Source: Blastobasis lacticolella (taxonomy: Eukaryota; Arthropoda; Insecta; Lepidoptera; Blastobasidae). Taken from it: a stretch of DNA of 64,000 bases. Below are positions 53,728 through 64,000 of the stretch, in pieces; position 1 is the first letter of the stretch, and every line of letters starts with the position of its first letter. Under the pieces are notes generated by a model. The model saw only the letters and a list, made by a program, of their open reading frames with translations, was not told the DNA's origin and searched no databases. A program made the translations under genes and the position numbers. Where the stretch lies: positions 32,547,708-32,611,707 of the forward strand of contig LR990039.1 of NCBI GenBank assembly GCA_905147135.1. The letters are read 5' to 3'.

Positions 53728-53735
<8 letters not shown>
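53365..53735 (-). pseudogene. Harbinger transposase (copy 4), C-terminal exon
   Basis: The minus strand reads [60 protein letters not shown] and VVLHNIANEL. It covers the end of the HARBI1-like catalytic domain ('TPxL.P...YN..HxxxRxxVERxxGxLKxRFRCL') with its last catalytic region. The frame is open to a natural-looking stop at 53365. Upstream it runs straight into the (TA)n palindrome at 53.73 kb, so the central exon carrying the first two Asp residues has been lost. Confidence 0.8.
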
Positions 53736-53869
<134 letters not shown>

Positions 53870-54735
53870 AAGGAAAGGGTTGTATCAGGATCATTGTCAT
53901 CAGGGTGATATCAGTATTCGTCCAGATAAATGAAAGAAAAGGTTCACATTTACTTCACTGTATTTATTCCATTTCATTTTTGCACATCACTTATAATTTC
54001 ACTTGAAAACAGAGCGGTATCACAATATAGGCAGTTGAGGTAATTAACTTTCTTATTTCAAAGGTGATTTTAAAATTACTTTATTTTCAAACGTAAATAA
54101 CACTTTCTATAAACGAAATGTGGAGACAGTTTCAAGACGCGTCACTCCTCGGCGGCGGTCGCGCCAAGAATGGCCGCCACTCCGCCCGAGTCGTGCCGTC
54201 GAGACTCTGTCAGCACGCCCCACCAGAGGGCGCACTCCCACTTCCGTTTTCTTCGTCATGAGTCCGTACTATTGACCACATGAGTCCGTACTATTGACCA
54301 CATGCTTCCATACTAGTAACCGCATCCGTCAACTTCCGAACGGCTGCAATTATTTGACTAATTTTCATTTGTCCGGACAAGGCATGAAAAAAAAGTGCTA
54401 TGGCAGGGCACGGGCAGAGTAGTGGTAGGGTAGGCGTCTGACGTTGCACCACGTGAAGGAAGAACGCGCCAGACCCAACTAGTTTAATATGTATCTATCG
54501 GTAAAGTCGCCTGCCGTCGGTCCCACTGCATACGCTTAGATATTTTAAACTACGCAACGGATTTTAATGCGGATTTCAACAATAGATACACTGATTCAAT
54601 AGAACGGTAGGACAACAGGCGAACGAAGTCGAATAGCATATAATAAAGTTACCCTTAGCCCTATGGGATACGGGCGTACTGTGTATGTACTTATTTTATT
54701 TTTTAAGATAAATACAGTTACTGTATACTTACTCC
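53870..54735. other. Foreign segment inside the transposase gene
   Basis: No transposase coding here. There is a GC-rich patch (54135-54230), a 22-bp tandem duplication at 54257-54300 (CATGAGTCCGTACTATTGAC unit) with a third diverged copy, and a Helitron-like block at 54485-54640 (AACTACGCAACGGATTTTAA). The segment lies between transposase exons, so it probably arrived by insertion and deletion. Confidence 0.5.
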
Positions 54736-54739
54736 CTCA

Positions 54740-55235
54740 TAACAGCTTCTCTTTCATTAATAGATGAAGGGAATTTTATGTATTTTAAAAGGATTTCCTG
54801 GGAATTGAGTGCATCGGTAACCTCATGTAGACATTTGCTAAATGTGGGTTGGGACATGCTCGCAAAAGAGGACGCGCCCACAATCCGCTGATACGATCCA
54901 CTGGCATAGAAGCTTAAAACTGCCAGAACCTGCAAACATTTATGAGACTACTATACTCAGTAGGTACTTACTTAAAACAGCTAAGGCAGGTAATTTGGAA
55001 AGAAAAATCTTACTTTAAGTTCATTGCCAACACCAGTTCTCCGGCGAGTGACTGGTAAGTGAGAGCGGAGAAGTTGAAACCCAGCTTTCGTCAACCGATA
55101 GTTGGCAACAAACTCTTTTTCAGGCAGCTGCAGTGGATCGCTCGCAGTGGCGTCTTTCCAGCCGAAGAAGCCGCCTCCTCCTCTCTTCTTCAGCATGCCC
55201 CAACAACATAGCACGCGCCATAATTTATAGTAAAG
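54740..55235 (-). pseudogene. Harbinger transposase (copy 4), two N-terminal exons
   Basis: On the minus strand the first exon (about 55016-55235) reads DATASDPLQLPEKEFVANYR, LTKAGFQLLRSHLPVTRRRT, GVGNELK and ends at a GTAAGA donor. An 84-bp intron ends in TTTGCAG. The next exon (54740-54931) reads VLAVLSFYASGSYQRIVGAS, FASMSQPTFSKCLHEVTDAL, then SINEREAVMRE and a GTAAGT donor. This is the helix-turn-helix part of HARBI1-like transposases. Both exons are open; the following exon is missing. The Myb gene of the element faces it. Confidence 0.8.
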
Positions 55236-56523
55236 TTGTAGAAATTTAATCAATCAATTATTTTTTAATGAAATGGCAACGGGTCATAAATTGATAAAGT
55301 ATGCTTGACAGGCCCAAGTGATTAGAAAGATTTATCACAGATTAATTATTTCAATTTACACAAAAACGGGATAAAATATATTACCCATCTCTTTAACAAT
55401 ATAAACCTAATAAAACTGAAAGCCCAAATCGTAGTATACATATATAATATTTTCTTACCTTTCCAACTCAGCTGGTTAATAGTGACCATCGCCGGATTCC
55501 TAAGCACTAATATTTGCTTAGCACTGGCGATTTCATGAATTGGTATTCTCTATCGCTTCGGTGCAACCGTGAATACGGTGCCGTTACGGTGACCATCACG
55601 TAGAGCACATGACCTCTCTATTTTTTATTGAATTTAGGCGAACAAATTAGATATCTCTTTACGACCTTTGCTAAGTAGGCTATAATGTATATTTTCAAAT
55701 TGAACGGTTATATGTCACTGACTGACATGTTGTTTGTTTACATAGAGTCGCACATCTATAGTTTTAGGTAAATATTATTAGAAATAAATAGATACCAATA
55801 GGTTTTTGTGAAACCAAAACATCATAATTATGTAAGTATTCAATATTTCTTACGAGTAAGTGCATAGTAACTTTATGTATATCTATTGTTTGGCATAAGT
55901 AATAGTTTGTAAATGTAGAAGAAATTTTCGGTAATAGTAAAGGATATGCGCTTACTTATCTATTAACTGAATTTGCAATTTGAATTGTTTTAACAAATTA
56001 CACAATGCCGCCTGCCGGGCAGTTGAAAATTGGCCATTCGGTAGATGGAAATACCAATGTAGTAGGTCGGGAAAAAGGTAGCTGTGTCCGGTGTACAGGC
56101 TGAGCTTTACCTGCCCAAGCCTTAAGATATACATGGAAGCAGTTGGCTAGCACTATGTTAGAATTCAGTGTCACAGAAAATAGTACCTACAACATAGCAT
56201 TCATCAAATTCGTGATTAAAATGAAAATAAAAGCCTAATTGGGTGTATTAAATTTAATTACAGTTCGCAACGGATCGTCATGTTCGCAGCATCGCGTGTC
56301 TTCCTTCAACGGTTACCACTGCCAAAGCCTTTGTACCAGCAGCATCTCAACCATCAGCATTCCAAACAAGAATAAGATCTAGCCAACAACCCTCTCTATT
56401 TCATACACCCTCCATGTTCAATGCAGGAGCATGAATGCATAACCACCTTAAGAGTCATATTCCTTTGTACTATAATGCAGTTGTTAAACGGTGTTTATAG
56501 CATTCGGGAATTATTTATTTATT

Positions 56524-56560
56524 TATTTCTAGCTTTTGCCCGCGACTTCGACCGCGTGGA
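56524..56560 (-). mobile_element. Helitron-like 3' terminal scrap
   Basis: CTAGCTTTTGCCCGCGACTT is the reverse complement of the terminus seen at 35.0 kb (AGTCGCGGCCAAAAGCTA). Only the last 35 bp or so are recognisable. Confidence 0.45.
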
Positions 56561-56654
56561 TATCGTTTTATTCTATTACTATTTCTTTATCGCTCTAAAT
56601 ATGTTTTTTGTAAATATATTCAATGTGCAGGACAACTTTTTACTGTTTTAAAAA

Positions 56655-57620
56655 AATACGAGTTCTTTAGGCACAGAGGACAGCTAATTCTTCCTTCTTT
56701 TAGTAAACTGATTTTGGATAAATTTATCCAAATGCCGTGAATTTTATTGTAGCGGTAAAAGCAAATTTTCTTGAAAAGATAATGCACTTATGCTTTTGTA
56801 CTGTACCAATGCCTTGATATCGCATTAGTTCGAGACGTAAATAGGTGGGTTGTTAATGTGATCACCTCTTTTAGTTACAATACAATATTATAATTTAAAA
56901 TAGCGTCGTATTGAACGTCATTGTATGATTCATGTTTTGTATCAAGTAAAGTTTTGTAGTAAGTTATAATTCATTTAAATACTATATCAAAGATATTTTC
57001 TGTTATGAAAATCCTCCTCGTCATCCGTTGGCCGAATTACGGCTACGTAAGCGCCATCGTTGCACCCGATTACACAAGAAAAGTCAAATTCTCACAAAAA
57101 TAATGTGCCGGGATATGTGGGCATGTAGACCTACGCCGTATAGTATTATTATCACCAGCAAGTAAGCATACGCACGATTAGGTGTAGGTCTCACACTGTC
57201 CGTATGACCGAGAGTTTAGGGTTAAATTTAGGTGTTGTGAAAATATATTTGCATTTCTTGTATTCTTACACCAACTTACCCTAAGGTACTGATTATTTAT
57301 TTATTTGGTTAGGTAGAGTGCGCGAAAGACAAGTCTGCACTTAGGTATGGCGTCCATGTCACTATTTTTGTTGGTCACTGTTCTGTCAAATTTAGTTTTA
57401 TTTTCAGCTGCACGCAAAGTTAAATAGCGTTTCATCTTTAAAGTCCTGTGATAATCAGCGGAACTATAAACCATAATATAAGTATATAGTCAGGCTACAG
57501 AGAAAGGCGCCACTCTTCATACTAAATATTATAGTACAGATTATCTATTTCAATTTATAAAGAGAGCAAGGACCAAAGTACACTGTCTCTTTGAATTCAT
57601 CATATGAACCTTCTAACACT
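56655..57620. other. No recognised gene
   Basis: AT-rich interior of the composite Harbinger region. No open frame with a motif. Confidence 0.35.
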
Positions 57621-58159
57621 CCAAGCCCAAATCGTAGTTCATTGTGTATACTTCTTACTTCTTCTTACCTTTCCAACTCAACCGGATAATACTACTCTCT
57701 AGCAGTTACTTTGAAAAAGTGTTTGACAATCGAAGTGGCTATGGATTTGACGTACCGGGTGATCATCACCACGATACGCAATACCAATTATTGAATTATC
57801 GATACAAAAATATATACCTTTGACATCTACAGTGTACAACTGTTATATGACGTCATCTCAGTTGAACACTAGCCAGCCATAGCAAATACCAAATTAGGGT
57901 TTAATGGACATCTTATGTTAAATTTAGTTGAACACTGAGTTAGCCAATAGCCCCGCAGACCACAGTACTGGCGGGTTTCTGGAAGGCACAGAGTTGATTT
58001 TTAAGGCAAAAAAGACAGACTGAGAGGGGCGACTATCGTAACGAAAAGGATGCCCACAATTTGTTCTAGCGTAGAAGAAATGTAAAGTTTATACTTATCT
58101 CGTTCATTACAGGTCTAAGAAAAATTTTGAATTAGTGAAATCTGAGTCGGTCATAGTAG

Positions 58160-59575
58160 GGGAGACCGGGGATGGTTGGCTATAGGGGCAGGTAGACTAA
58201 GCAACAATAACTCGCCACCATCACGTGTTTTTCATTAACCAATCACGAGCCACGATGCCTCCCCGCGACCCGCGAACTTGTGCGAAGTGAGCCGCCGCAG
58301 TCGCGCGGCGTTCGTAAGTGACATCACACGTTGTATTTTTGGGCTCGGTAAGTAATTTTTTTCGTTCGTATTTTTTTTGTTATTGTGCGTATGGATCTGT
58401 TAGAAACAATGTTGTTGTTATGCCAAATGTAAATATTATAGTATTACTCTATATTACATAGTATTGCTTCCATGTTAACGCCAGAGTTTGTATATGATAC
58501 GCAGGTAAAATTCAAAATGGCGTCAGGGGTTGGTTGGCAAATTTTGTTTGGGGTGGGTAGACTAATTAGTCAACCAACCCCTTTAAAATAATTATAATAT
58601 TTTATACTCATTTAAAGAATTGGGTGGGCTAATGTGCACCATCAATGTAAACACTATTATGGTCTTCTTTCGTATACTAAATTACAGTTGTATTTTTACA
58701 GAAAATGAGGACGTACAAAAGAAAATCTGAAAGGGGTGATGTACCAAAAGATATCCTAGAAAGAGCTTGCCACGCAGTGATCTTCGATAATAATAGCATA
58801 AACGCCACATCAAAGAAATACCAAATTCCATGCAAAACGTTGCATCGTTATGTAACCAGACTTAAACAAAAGCTAGAAAGTAATCCGAACCTCAGTAGAG
58901 CTGATTTGACCCTGGACACGGCAGGGTACATAAAAAATAGACAGATATTTAGCGATGACGAAGAAAATAAACTGGAAGCTTATTTGAAGACGGCTGCTGA
59001 CATTTATTATGGATTAACACCGTATGAGACACGCAAGTTTGCATTCGAATACGCAAAAAAGAATAATAATTCTGCACAAACTTTTGTATTCGTAAAAGAT
59101 TAAAGTGGTTTATAATAATCACTAATTCAAAGATGATAATATTTTGTTAGGAGATATACTTAAAGACTCTAATATGAGACTGATTGTTCTATTTTCATAA
59201 ATAAGTTAATTTTTAGAAAACCAGTTGTCTGTTTTAATAGTTTATAATATTTGATACTCACAAGTTTATGTATGTTGAATAAGTACCAAAATTAATCTTT
59301 CTTATTGGTAATTTAAGTTTTTTTAAATAGTTTTTAGAGACTGTTTGTTTATTACTTTAAACTTTATATAAGTACTTTATTGACCAGAAATAGATCTCAA
59401 ATTTAAGTTTGTTTATAATTTAATAAAAAGTTTCTATTATGTAGTACATTTCAATGTTATATTTTATACTAATCCTCTTTATTTACACTAATTACTGCCT
59501 AGGTCAACCTACCCCATGCTTATGGTCAACCTACCCCGGATATGGGGTAGGTTGACAAAGCGTCAGGGGTTTAGA
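58160..59575 (+). mobile_element. Truncated pogo-like element (element 3) with CAACCTACCCC sites
   Basis: The left side begins AGGGGAGACCGGGGATGGTT with further GGGGCAGGTAGACT. The right side has GGTCAACCTACCCC twice (59501 and 59523) and once inverted (GGGGTAGGTTGAC at 59543), plus AACCAACCCC at 58570. Such repeated subterminal motifs resemble those of element 2 (GGGGTAAGTG). The ends match only approximately, so boundaries are not fixed. The interior holds a short gene for the DNA-binding domain. Confidence 0.55.
58705..59103 (+). CDS. pogo transposase N-terminal domain, 132-codon gene
   Basis: The open frame reads MRTYKRKSERGDVPKDILER, ACHAVIFDNNSINATSKKYQ and CKTLHRYVTRLKQKL, a psq-type helix-turn-helix (residues 15-60), then GLTPYETRKFAFEYAKKNN, the start of the CENPB-type region. 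It stops after FVFVKD where the family protein would continue into the DDE core. A 3' splice site (TTTTTACAG) lies just before the ATG, and a GTAAGT donor at 58348 follows a GC-rich leader, so a 5' UTR intron is plausible. The frame has no defects. It could encode a DNA-binding protein without a catalytic domain. Confidence 0.65.
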   Translation: MRTYKRKSERGDVPKDILERACHAVIFDNNSINATSKKYQIPCKTLHRYVTRLKQKLESNPNLSRADLTLDTAGYIKNRQIFSDDEENKLEAYLKTAADIYYGLTPYETRKFAFEYAKKNNNSAQTFVFVKD

Positions 59576-59869
59576 AAATCTACTAAATAAGTATTATAAT
59601 GATAAATATACAGGGTGTTTCATAATACATGTATAAAGCCGAAAGGGTGTTAAAGTATAGCTTGCAAAGAGTACACTGACGACTTCATATTATCCAGACA
59701 TTGAATTTTAATTTTTATAAAAAATCTTCGTTTTTAAAGAAAAATAACCATATCGACTACGTTGATGCGCAGCTCTATTTCAAGTTGATGATCCTAGAAG
59801 GAGAAGTTTAATAACCGCGTGCGACCCCTATGAAAAAAGAGCAACCTCCTTAAGCCTAGTACCAGGAGC

Positions 59870-60145
59870 CTAATGCTACGTACACACGCACCGTTGGCGT
59901 GTGCCGGCCGGCGATCCGCAGCGCAGCGTGGCGATAACATCAAACGGATAGAAGCAATCGACCAAACGCAGCTTGGGCGGATACCGAAGGCCAACGAACA
60001 AACGTGCGATTACGAGCCCGAATAGGTTCCCAAAACTCCCAAAGATCGTTTGCTTGACCACGAAATGCAATTACCTATTGGACCTTAGAAATTCAAATCG
60101 GCCGACAACGCTTCGTTGGCGTAAGTTGAGTGTGTACACACCATA
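59870..60145. mobile_element. MITE candidate with GTGTGTACACAC ends
   Basis: The left side CGTACACACGCACCGTTGGC with CGGCCGGCGATC is approximately inverted at the right (GGCCGACAACGC, GTTGGCGTAAGTTGAGTGTG, TACACACC). The arms are imperfect, about 40 nt. No target duplication was found, so this is tentative. Confidence 0.35.
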
Positions 60146-60321
60146 AAGAAGAGTTTAATAACCTCGCGCCATTCATAACAAAACAAACGAACCTCCTACA
60201 TCTTGCTACCAGGCGCCGAACTAAATGTTACCTACTTATCTCCATGAATAATCTCTACCAAATTAACTAGGAACTTACCTACACTAATTATTTTCAATAG
60301 GTAGGTATGCTTAAATAGTCG

Positions 60322-60645
60322 GAGCGTCGTAGGTGGCCTAAGGTTACGGTATCCGAGTCGTACGCGAGAGGTACCGGGTTCGACACCCGCTGCCGCCACG
60401 TACCAGTGACCTTTTCTGACGGAAAACATCGTGATGAAACCTGCACATTTAGGCGACTGAATGTCTAACCATGATTTTAATCTGGTCAGGTAATCAGGTT
60501 CCCCTGGTAGCAGGGTCAGTCAGGATTCAGGACTGTCAGACGTAATGACCAGAAATGCGAAATCCTGGATCATGGTCAAGGCGGACCCCAGGCCCTCGTG
60601 CGCGAGAGCAAAACCAGGTAATTAACACCGAGATGATTTCTACTA
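60322..60645 (+). mobile_element. tRNA-headed SINE type A
   Basis: The head is GTCGTAGGTGGCCTAAGG, then CCGAGTCGTACGCGAGAGG and GGGTTCGACACCC. The body is AACCATGATTTTAATCTGGT with a small duplication (CAGGTAATCAGGTTCCCC). The tail is CAAGGCGGACCCCAGGCCCT followed by ACCAGGTAATTAACACC. Full length with intact A and B boxes. Confidence 0.85.
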
Positions 60646-61860
60646 GGTAGGTACCTAACAGAACAAACCACCCCAGCACAACAAAAGTAAAATAAGAATT
60701 AAAATCATAATACTTAGGTACTTATTAACTAAAGGCCTAAAAACAGTATCTAAGTAGGTTAGGTAGGTAGGAACCTACGTAAATAAAAAACAAAACATGT
60801 TAATCAGTCTGGAAGACAGCCGGACCCGCGCTGTGGACTGCCGCAGGTACTTAAACTAAATAAAAATAAACATAGTCAGCTACGTACTAAAGTAGATATC
60901 TACTACACTAAAACGGGATTCGTTCAATTGACAAAATGGCTCTACACAGATAGGTAAGTACTAGGTACCTACTAACACGGTTCCCTCATCTAAGTACCTA
61001 CGTACCTAGGGAACCACTTATGAATCTAGTTTTGGTGAAACACATTACAGACAGGTTCCACTAAATACCTACATGTTTTTATGAAAAGATAAAAGCGTTG
61101 TCTTTTCTACCTATTTCCCGTCGGAAAAGAACCGAGCGCGGCGGTTGCGCTTCTAACGTCACTATTAGGTGGTAGGTAGCGTCTCCTAGTCTAGCTAGCA
61201 CCTAGACCTTTAAAGCATGTAGGTACGTACCTTTTAAACGATATTTTATGGAAACAAACAGTGTCAGGTGCCAGCGCAGTTAACCACACTTTCTTGCTTT
61301 CTTGTGGCTCGATGACCGATAGGTAAATACACTCATACACACAGCTACACAACACTACAGCATGCACTGGTTGCTATGCAATACGTAAGTAGGTAGGTAA
61401 CATGGTCTTTGGCCTACTGCTTGGTTGCACTCATGCACAGAATAATGATTATCACAATACTTAAACTGTTGAACATTGTACACAAACAAGACTACGTTAA
61501 TATTGGTACCTGAAGCAATAAATCATTCATTCATTCATATCGTTTACAGTCTTATCACAGTTATTTTCACAGTACTTAGGTAGGAATACAACGCAACAAA
61601 CAATCACACCGATCACGCGAAAAGCTAAAAACCGAATAAACGAACACGACTCGAAAATAGGTACATTTTATAACACAAGAAGCCACGCTGTCGTCGTCAG
61701 CGGTTCAATCAAACGACACACCCAAGTGCAGCATGCACACTGCCAATACTCCGGCGTGTCGACACATGGGCCTCGTGGCGGAGTATTTCCCGCGACTTTC
61801 GGCGCGGCGCACGGGGCGGCGGGGGGCGGGAGGCGAGGCGGGAGGCGTGGCAGCAGGCAG
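60646..61860. other. No recognised gene; TAGGTACCT-rich DNA and a GC-rich patch
   Basis: The stretch 60650-61450 is unusually rich in AGGTA/TACCT words. The patch 61740-61862 is very GC- and CpG-rich (GGCGCGGCGCACGGGGCGGC). It could be the edge of a host CpG-type promoter or a GC-rich transposon end; I cannot decide. Confidence 0.4.
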
Positions 61861-61869
61861 CGCTTTAGG

Positions 61870-62233
61870 CAGCGTTGCCAGATCGTACCTTTTAGTACGA
61901 TTTACGTACTATTTGGCCGACTGTCGTACCTTAAGCGTACTTTGCTCCACATCGTACTATTTAGTACATTTTTACAAAATGCTGAATTTAGCTGAGGGGG
62001 GTAGTCACTTCACCTTTCCTGTGCGCAAAATACTGAAAAATAATGGGAAGGAAGGGTTGATTTTAGCCACCGGCAACAAAATAACGTCATTAATTGACTA
62101 AAAATCATCCCCCCCCCCCCCAAGGTCGATAAAATATAGAAGATAATAAGAAGAAATCGTAACTTTTTAGCCATTTTCGTACTATTTTAAGAGCCCAGAC
62201 GTACTTTTTTGGAAACTACTGCTGGTAACACTG
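61870..62233. mobile_element. Non-autonomous hAT element (MITE), 364 bp
   Basis: The left end CAGCGTTGCCAGATCGTAC is inverted at the right end (CTGGTAACACTG; on the minus strand CAGTGTTACCAG). The identical octamer GCTTTAGG flanks it at 61862-61869 and 62234-62241, the 8-bp target duplication expected of hAT transposons. CAG-type termini also fit hAT. The interior has repeated CGTAC words and a C10-type run at about 62109, with no transposase. Confidence 0.85.
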
Positions 62234-62554
62234 GCTTTAGGGATCCGCGTGTTAGGGGTCGTACTTATTTCGCCTCTTATGTTCTCCTGGTAGATGCACC
62301 GTAATGTTGATTGTGTTTATTTAATAAAGTGAGGCTCAAACAAGTCCAACAGTGGACTAATAATAATCCTTATGATGTCGGTGATGGAATACATTTGCTT
62401 ACCACTATTTTATCGGGTAATTTGTACAGACAGTAATTACTAAAATTGTGTTCGGGTCCGTGTTTCACCTAGGTGACCTAGGTTCAGTGGCGTTGCTTGC
62501 CTTCCAGGGGCCCCGTATCAATAGCTGTCTGGGGCCCCATAGTTAGTACCCCCA

Positions 62555-62830
62555 ACTACAAGGGATCATCATCATCATCATCACAGCCCATAACAGTCCA
62601 CTACAGGACTTTGGGCCTCTCCCGCAAAAGGGGAGATTATTGCCATAATCTCCACGCTTGGCAGGCGGGTTGGAGATCGCAGTGTTGCAAACATAACAAT
62701 GAAAAACGCTGCTGCCCATTTTCCAGTTTATGGAGACTAGATATTTTGCCTCTATACGTTAGTCGCCTTGTACGACACCCACGAGTGTAAGGGGTTGGTG
62801 CTATTCTACTCTACCGGTCACCACACGGCT
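62555..62830 (-). mobile_element. LINE 3' end with (TGATGA)n tail
   Basis: The plus strand starts ATCATCATCATCATCATCAC followed by CAGTCCACTACAGGACTTTG, GGCCTCTCCC, CTCCACGCTTGGCAGGCGGG and ending near CACCCACGAG. This is the familiar 'AGTCCACTGCTGGAC...GGCCTCTCCC' block of lepidopteran LINE 3' regions. On the minus strand the tail is (TGATGA)n. Not coding. Confidence 0.65.
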
Positions 62831-62834
62831 ACAA

Positions 62835-63210
62835 GGGATGCTAATGAGTAACTTAAATCCAAGCCATTCGCGTGTTAAGGCGGTACGATTTTCATACAAT
62901 TTTTATGTAACGTTTTTGTGCAATTGGCTATTAGAAAATATGTTCAATTGTGCGCGAAATAGATTTCCACATGTTAATAATGTAAAACAAAGCAATGAAA
63001 AAGAAAAATAATTAAATCACAAAACAACGCCATCAAGCAGCGATTTGTGCTTTTTTCGATTTAACTGCTTTTGAAAAGAAAACCACTTTGCGCACCATTG
63101 AATACATTTACTAAGAGTAGAAATCATAATACAATCACTAAACACTCAAACAAATGAAAGAATATCGAGAGAAATTTAGTATGGGCGTTGAATCACCTTA
63201 ATAGTAAGAA
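62835..63210. other. No recognised feature
   Basis: Nothing assignable was seen between the LINE tail and the Helitron-like block. Confidence 0.35.
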
Positions 63211-63214
63211 TAAC

Positions 63215-63365
63215 ATATGTATGAAAGAAAGTTCCACACCGCGTCTGTCTGCCTGTTCGCGATAAACTCAAAAACTACTGAACGGATTTTCATGCGGTTT
63301 TCACCAATTGACAAAGTGGAATTACTTTGTCTATTGAGGAAGATTTAGGTGTATAATTTGTTAAT
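63215..63365 (+). mobile_element. Helitron-like fragment
   Basis: The block AAACTACTGAACGGATTTTC with ATGCGGTTTTCACCAATTGA belongs to the same family as the copies at 2.1, 34.9 and 54.5 kb. Ends are not visible. Confidence 0.5.
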
Positions 63366-63494
63366 GTTTTATGTTGGTAGTTTGTATGACAAGAATCTCC
63401 TTAAAGGCCGGGGTGGACATCGGAATTTTTGTAAATTGGCCCTTGACTTTGGTATATTAAAACCTTGCATGATAAATATAAAACTGTCATAATT

Positions 63495-63690
63495 TGTTGA
63501 ATAAGCGAGCGTAGCGAGCTCGATAGTTTCACAAACTACCCCTTCAGAATATAAAATCACATAAAATCAGTAAATGGACGATACGACATACGACGACATA
63601 CGATGTAGACATTTCTGACATCTGGTTTATAATAAAATTAACTTCGCAAACAATTAATTAATGAGCGTGCGAGCTCTATTTCTGACATTT
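63495..63690. repeat. Two copies of the GAGCGAGCGTAGCGAGCTCGA motif
   Basis: At 63503-63532 the motif GAGCGTAGCGAGCTCGATAG is the reverse complement of the core of the array at 46 kb. A second, shortened copy (GAGCGTGCGAGCTCTA) lies at 63663. Both are followed by TTTC and a GACAT or CACAAA piece, as in the array. Confidence 0.5.
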
Positions 63691-64000
63691 TGGCTATAAA
63701 GTTTTCACGATTAACTTAAAAACAGTCAAATTCGAAAATCGTGTGGGCCAAAACGATTTTATTATGAGCCAGGTCCATCTGACCCGTTGAGCAATGAACA
63801 GTGTAAGGAGTTTTTTAAATCTTATGATCTCACCGATAGTGCTGAATATGTTGTACATGAGATCAAGATTTTTCTCATTTTTGCTATAGGTGAATTTTTA
63901 CACAATTTCAATGAAGTAATGAGTGAGTCTAAGTTGTTGTTTTTTAATAAAAATGTTAATTATCTCTAAGCGAAAGGGGAACGAAAACGGATTGTATCAC

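Larger units (their letters stand above)
55415..57700 (+). mobile_element. Second, degraded copy of the Harbinger left part
   Basis: CATGACCTCTCTATTTTTTA (55609) and TTCAAATTGAACGGTTATAT (55694) match 50499 and 50530 in the same orientation. ACAATGCCGCCTGCCGGGCA (56003) matches the Myb gene start at 50774, but the following frame is broken. A piece at 56280-56390 resembles the Pro/Ser-rich exon. The block AAGCCCAAATCGTAGT with CTTACCTTTCCAACTCA occurs at 55421-55470 and again at 57627-57680, which marks equivalent right-side sequences of the two copies. Confidence 0.65.

Noticed and set aside
61740..61862. CpG-island promoter of a host gene
   Set aside because: No exon follows, and an hAT MITE begins directly after. 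GC-richness alone is not enough.

Overview
This window looks like nuclear DNA of an arthropod, most probably a lepidopteran (moth or butterfly). It is AT-rich, and no host gene could be recognised. Almost everything interpretable is mobile DNA at different stages of decay: tRNA-headed SINEs, RTE-like and CR1/Jockey-like non-LTR retrotransposons, PIF/Harbinger, pogo/Tigger, piggyBac, hAT and MULE transposons, Helitron-like ends, MITEs and a miniature LTR element. The lepidopteran assignment is inferred from this repeat repertoire (SINE tails, Helitron ends, GTCAAA-type LINE tails); it was not tested by any search.

Layout. 0-8 kb: RTE remnants, two tandem Helitron-like ends, a SINE, a nested inverted-repeat MITE, an hAT transposase relic and a second SINE type. 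8-12 kb: a piggyBac transposase relic, an LTR gag relic and an RT scrap. 12-14.5 kb: a PIF/Harbinger transposase split by a fragment of an alphavirus-like (virga/nege-type) RNA-virus helicase. 14.7-20 kb: a CR1/Jockey-like RT, a pogo transposase, an RTE 3' end carrying a MITE, and a LINE ORF1. 20.4 kb: a MULE fragment. 21.3-24.6 kb: a complete pogo element with terminal repeats, TA flanks and a nested SINE. 26-30 kb: SINE and LINE tails and Harbinger halves between GC-rich inverted repeats. 30-35 kb: a zinc-knuckle retroelement relic and a Harbinger with convergent transposase and Myb/SANT-like genes. 35-41 kb: hairpins, a miniature LTR pair, LINE and MULE remnants, a 16-bp periodic array and a 5S-like SINE. 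41.4-45.9 kb: a LINE with ORF1, endonuclease and RT, whose RT is interrupted by a 1.28 kb insertion carrying an intact 407-codon ORF that resembles a negative-strand RNA virus polymerase region. 46-50.3 kb: a 70-bp tandem array and LINE remnants. 50.3-58 kb: a composite Harbinger with an intact five-exon Myb/SANT-like gene, a broken transposase and a (TA)n cruciform. 58-64 kb: a pogo N-terminal gene, a SINE, an hAT MITE with a perfect 8-bp target duplication, and Helitron and LINE tails.

How the parts relate. The Harbinger elements follow the usual two-gene plan, a DDE transposase plus a Myb/SANT-like DNA-binding partner, transcribed towards each other. The common SINE shares its 3' tail with the RTE-like LINE, which implies that the LINE supplied the retrotransposition machinery. 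The two virus-like inserts lie inside unrelated transposable-element genes; one is decayed and one is open throughout. They are the most interesting items here.
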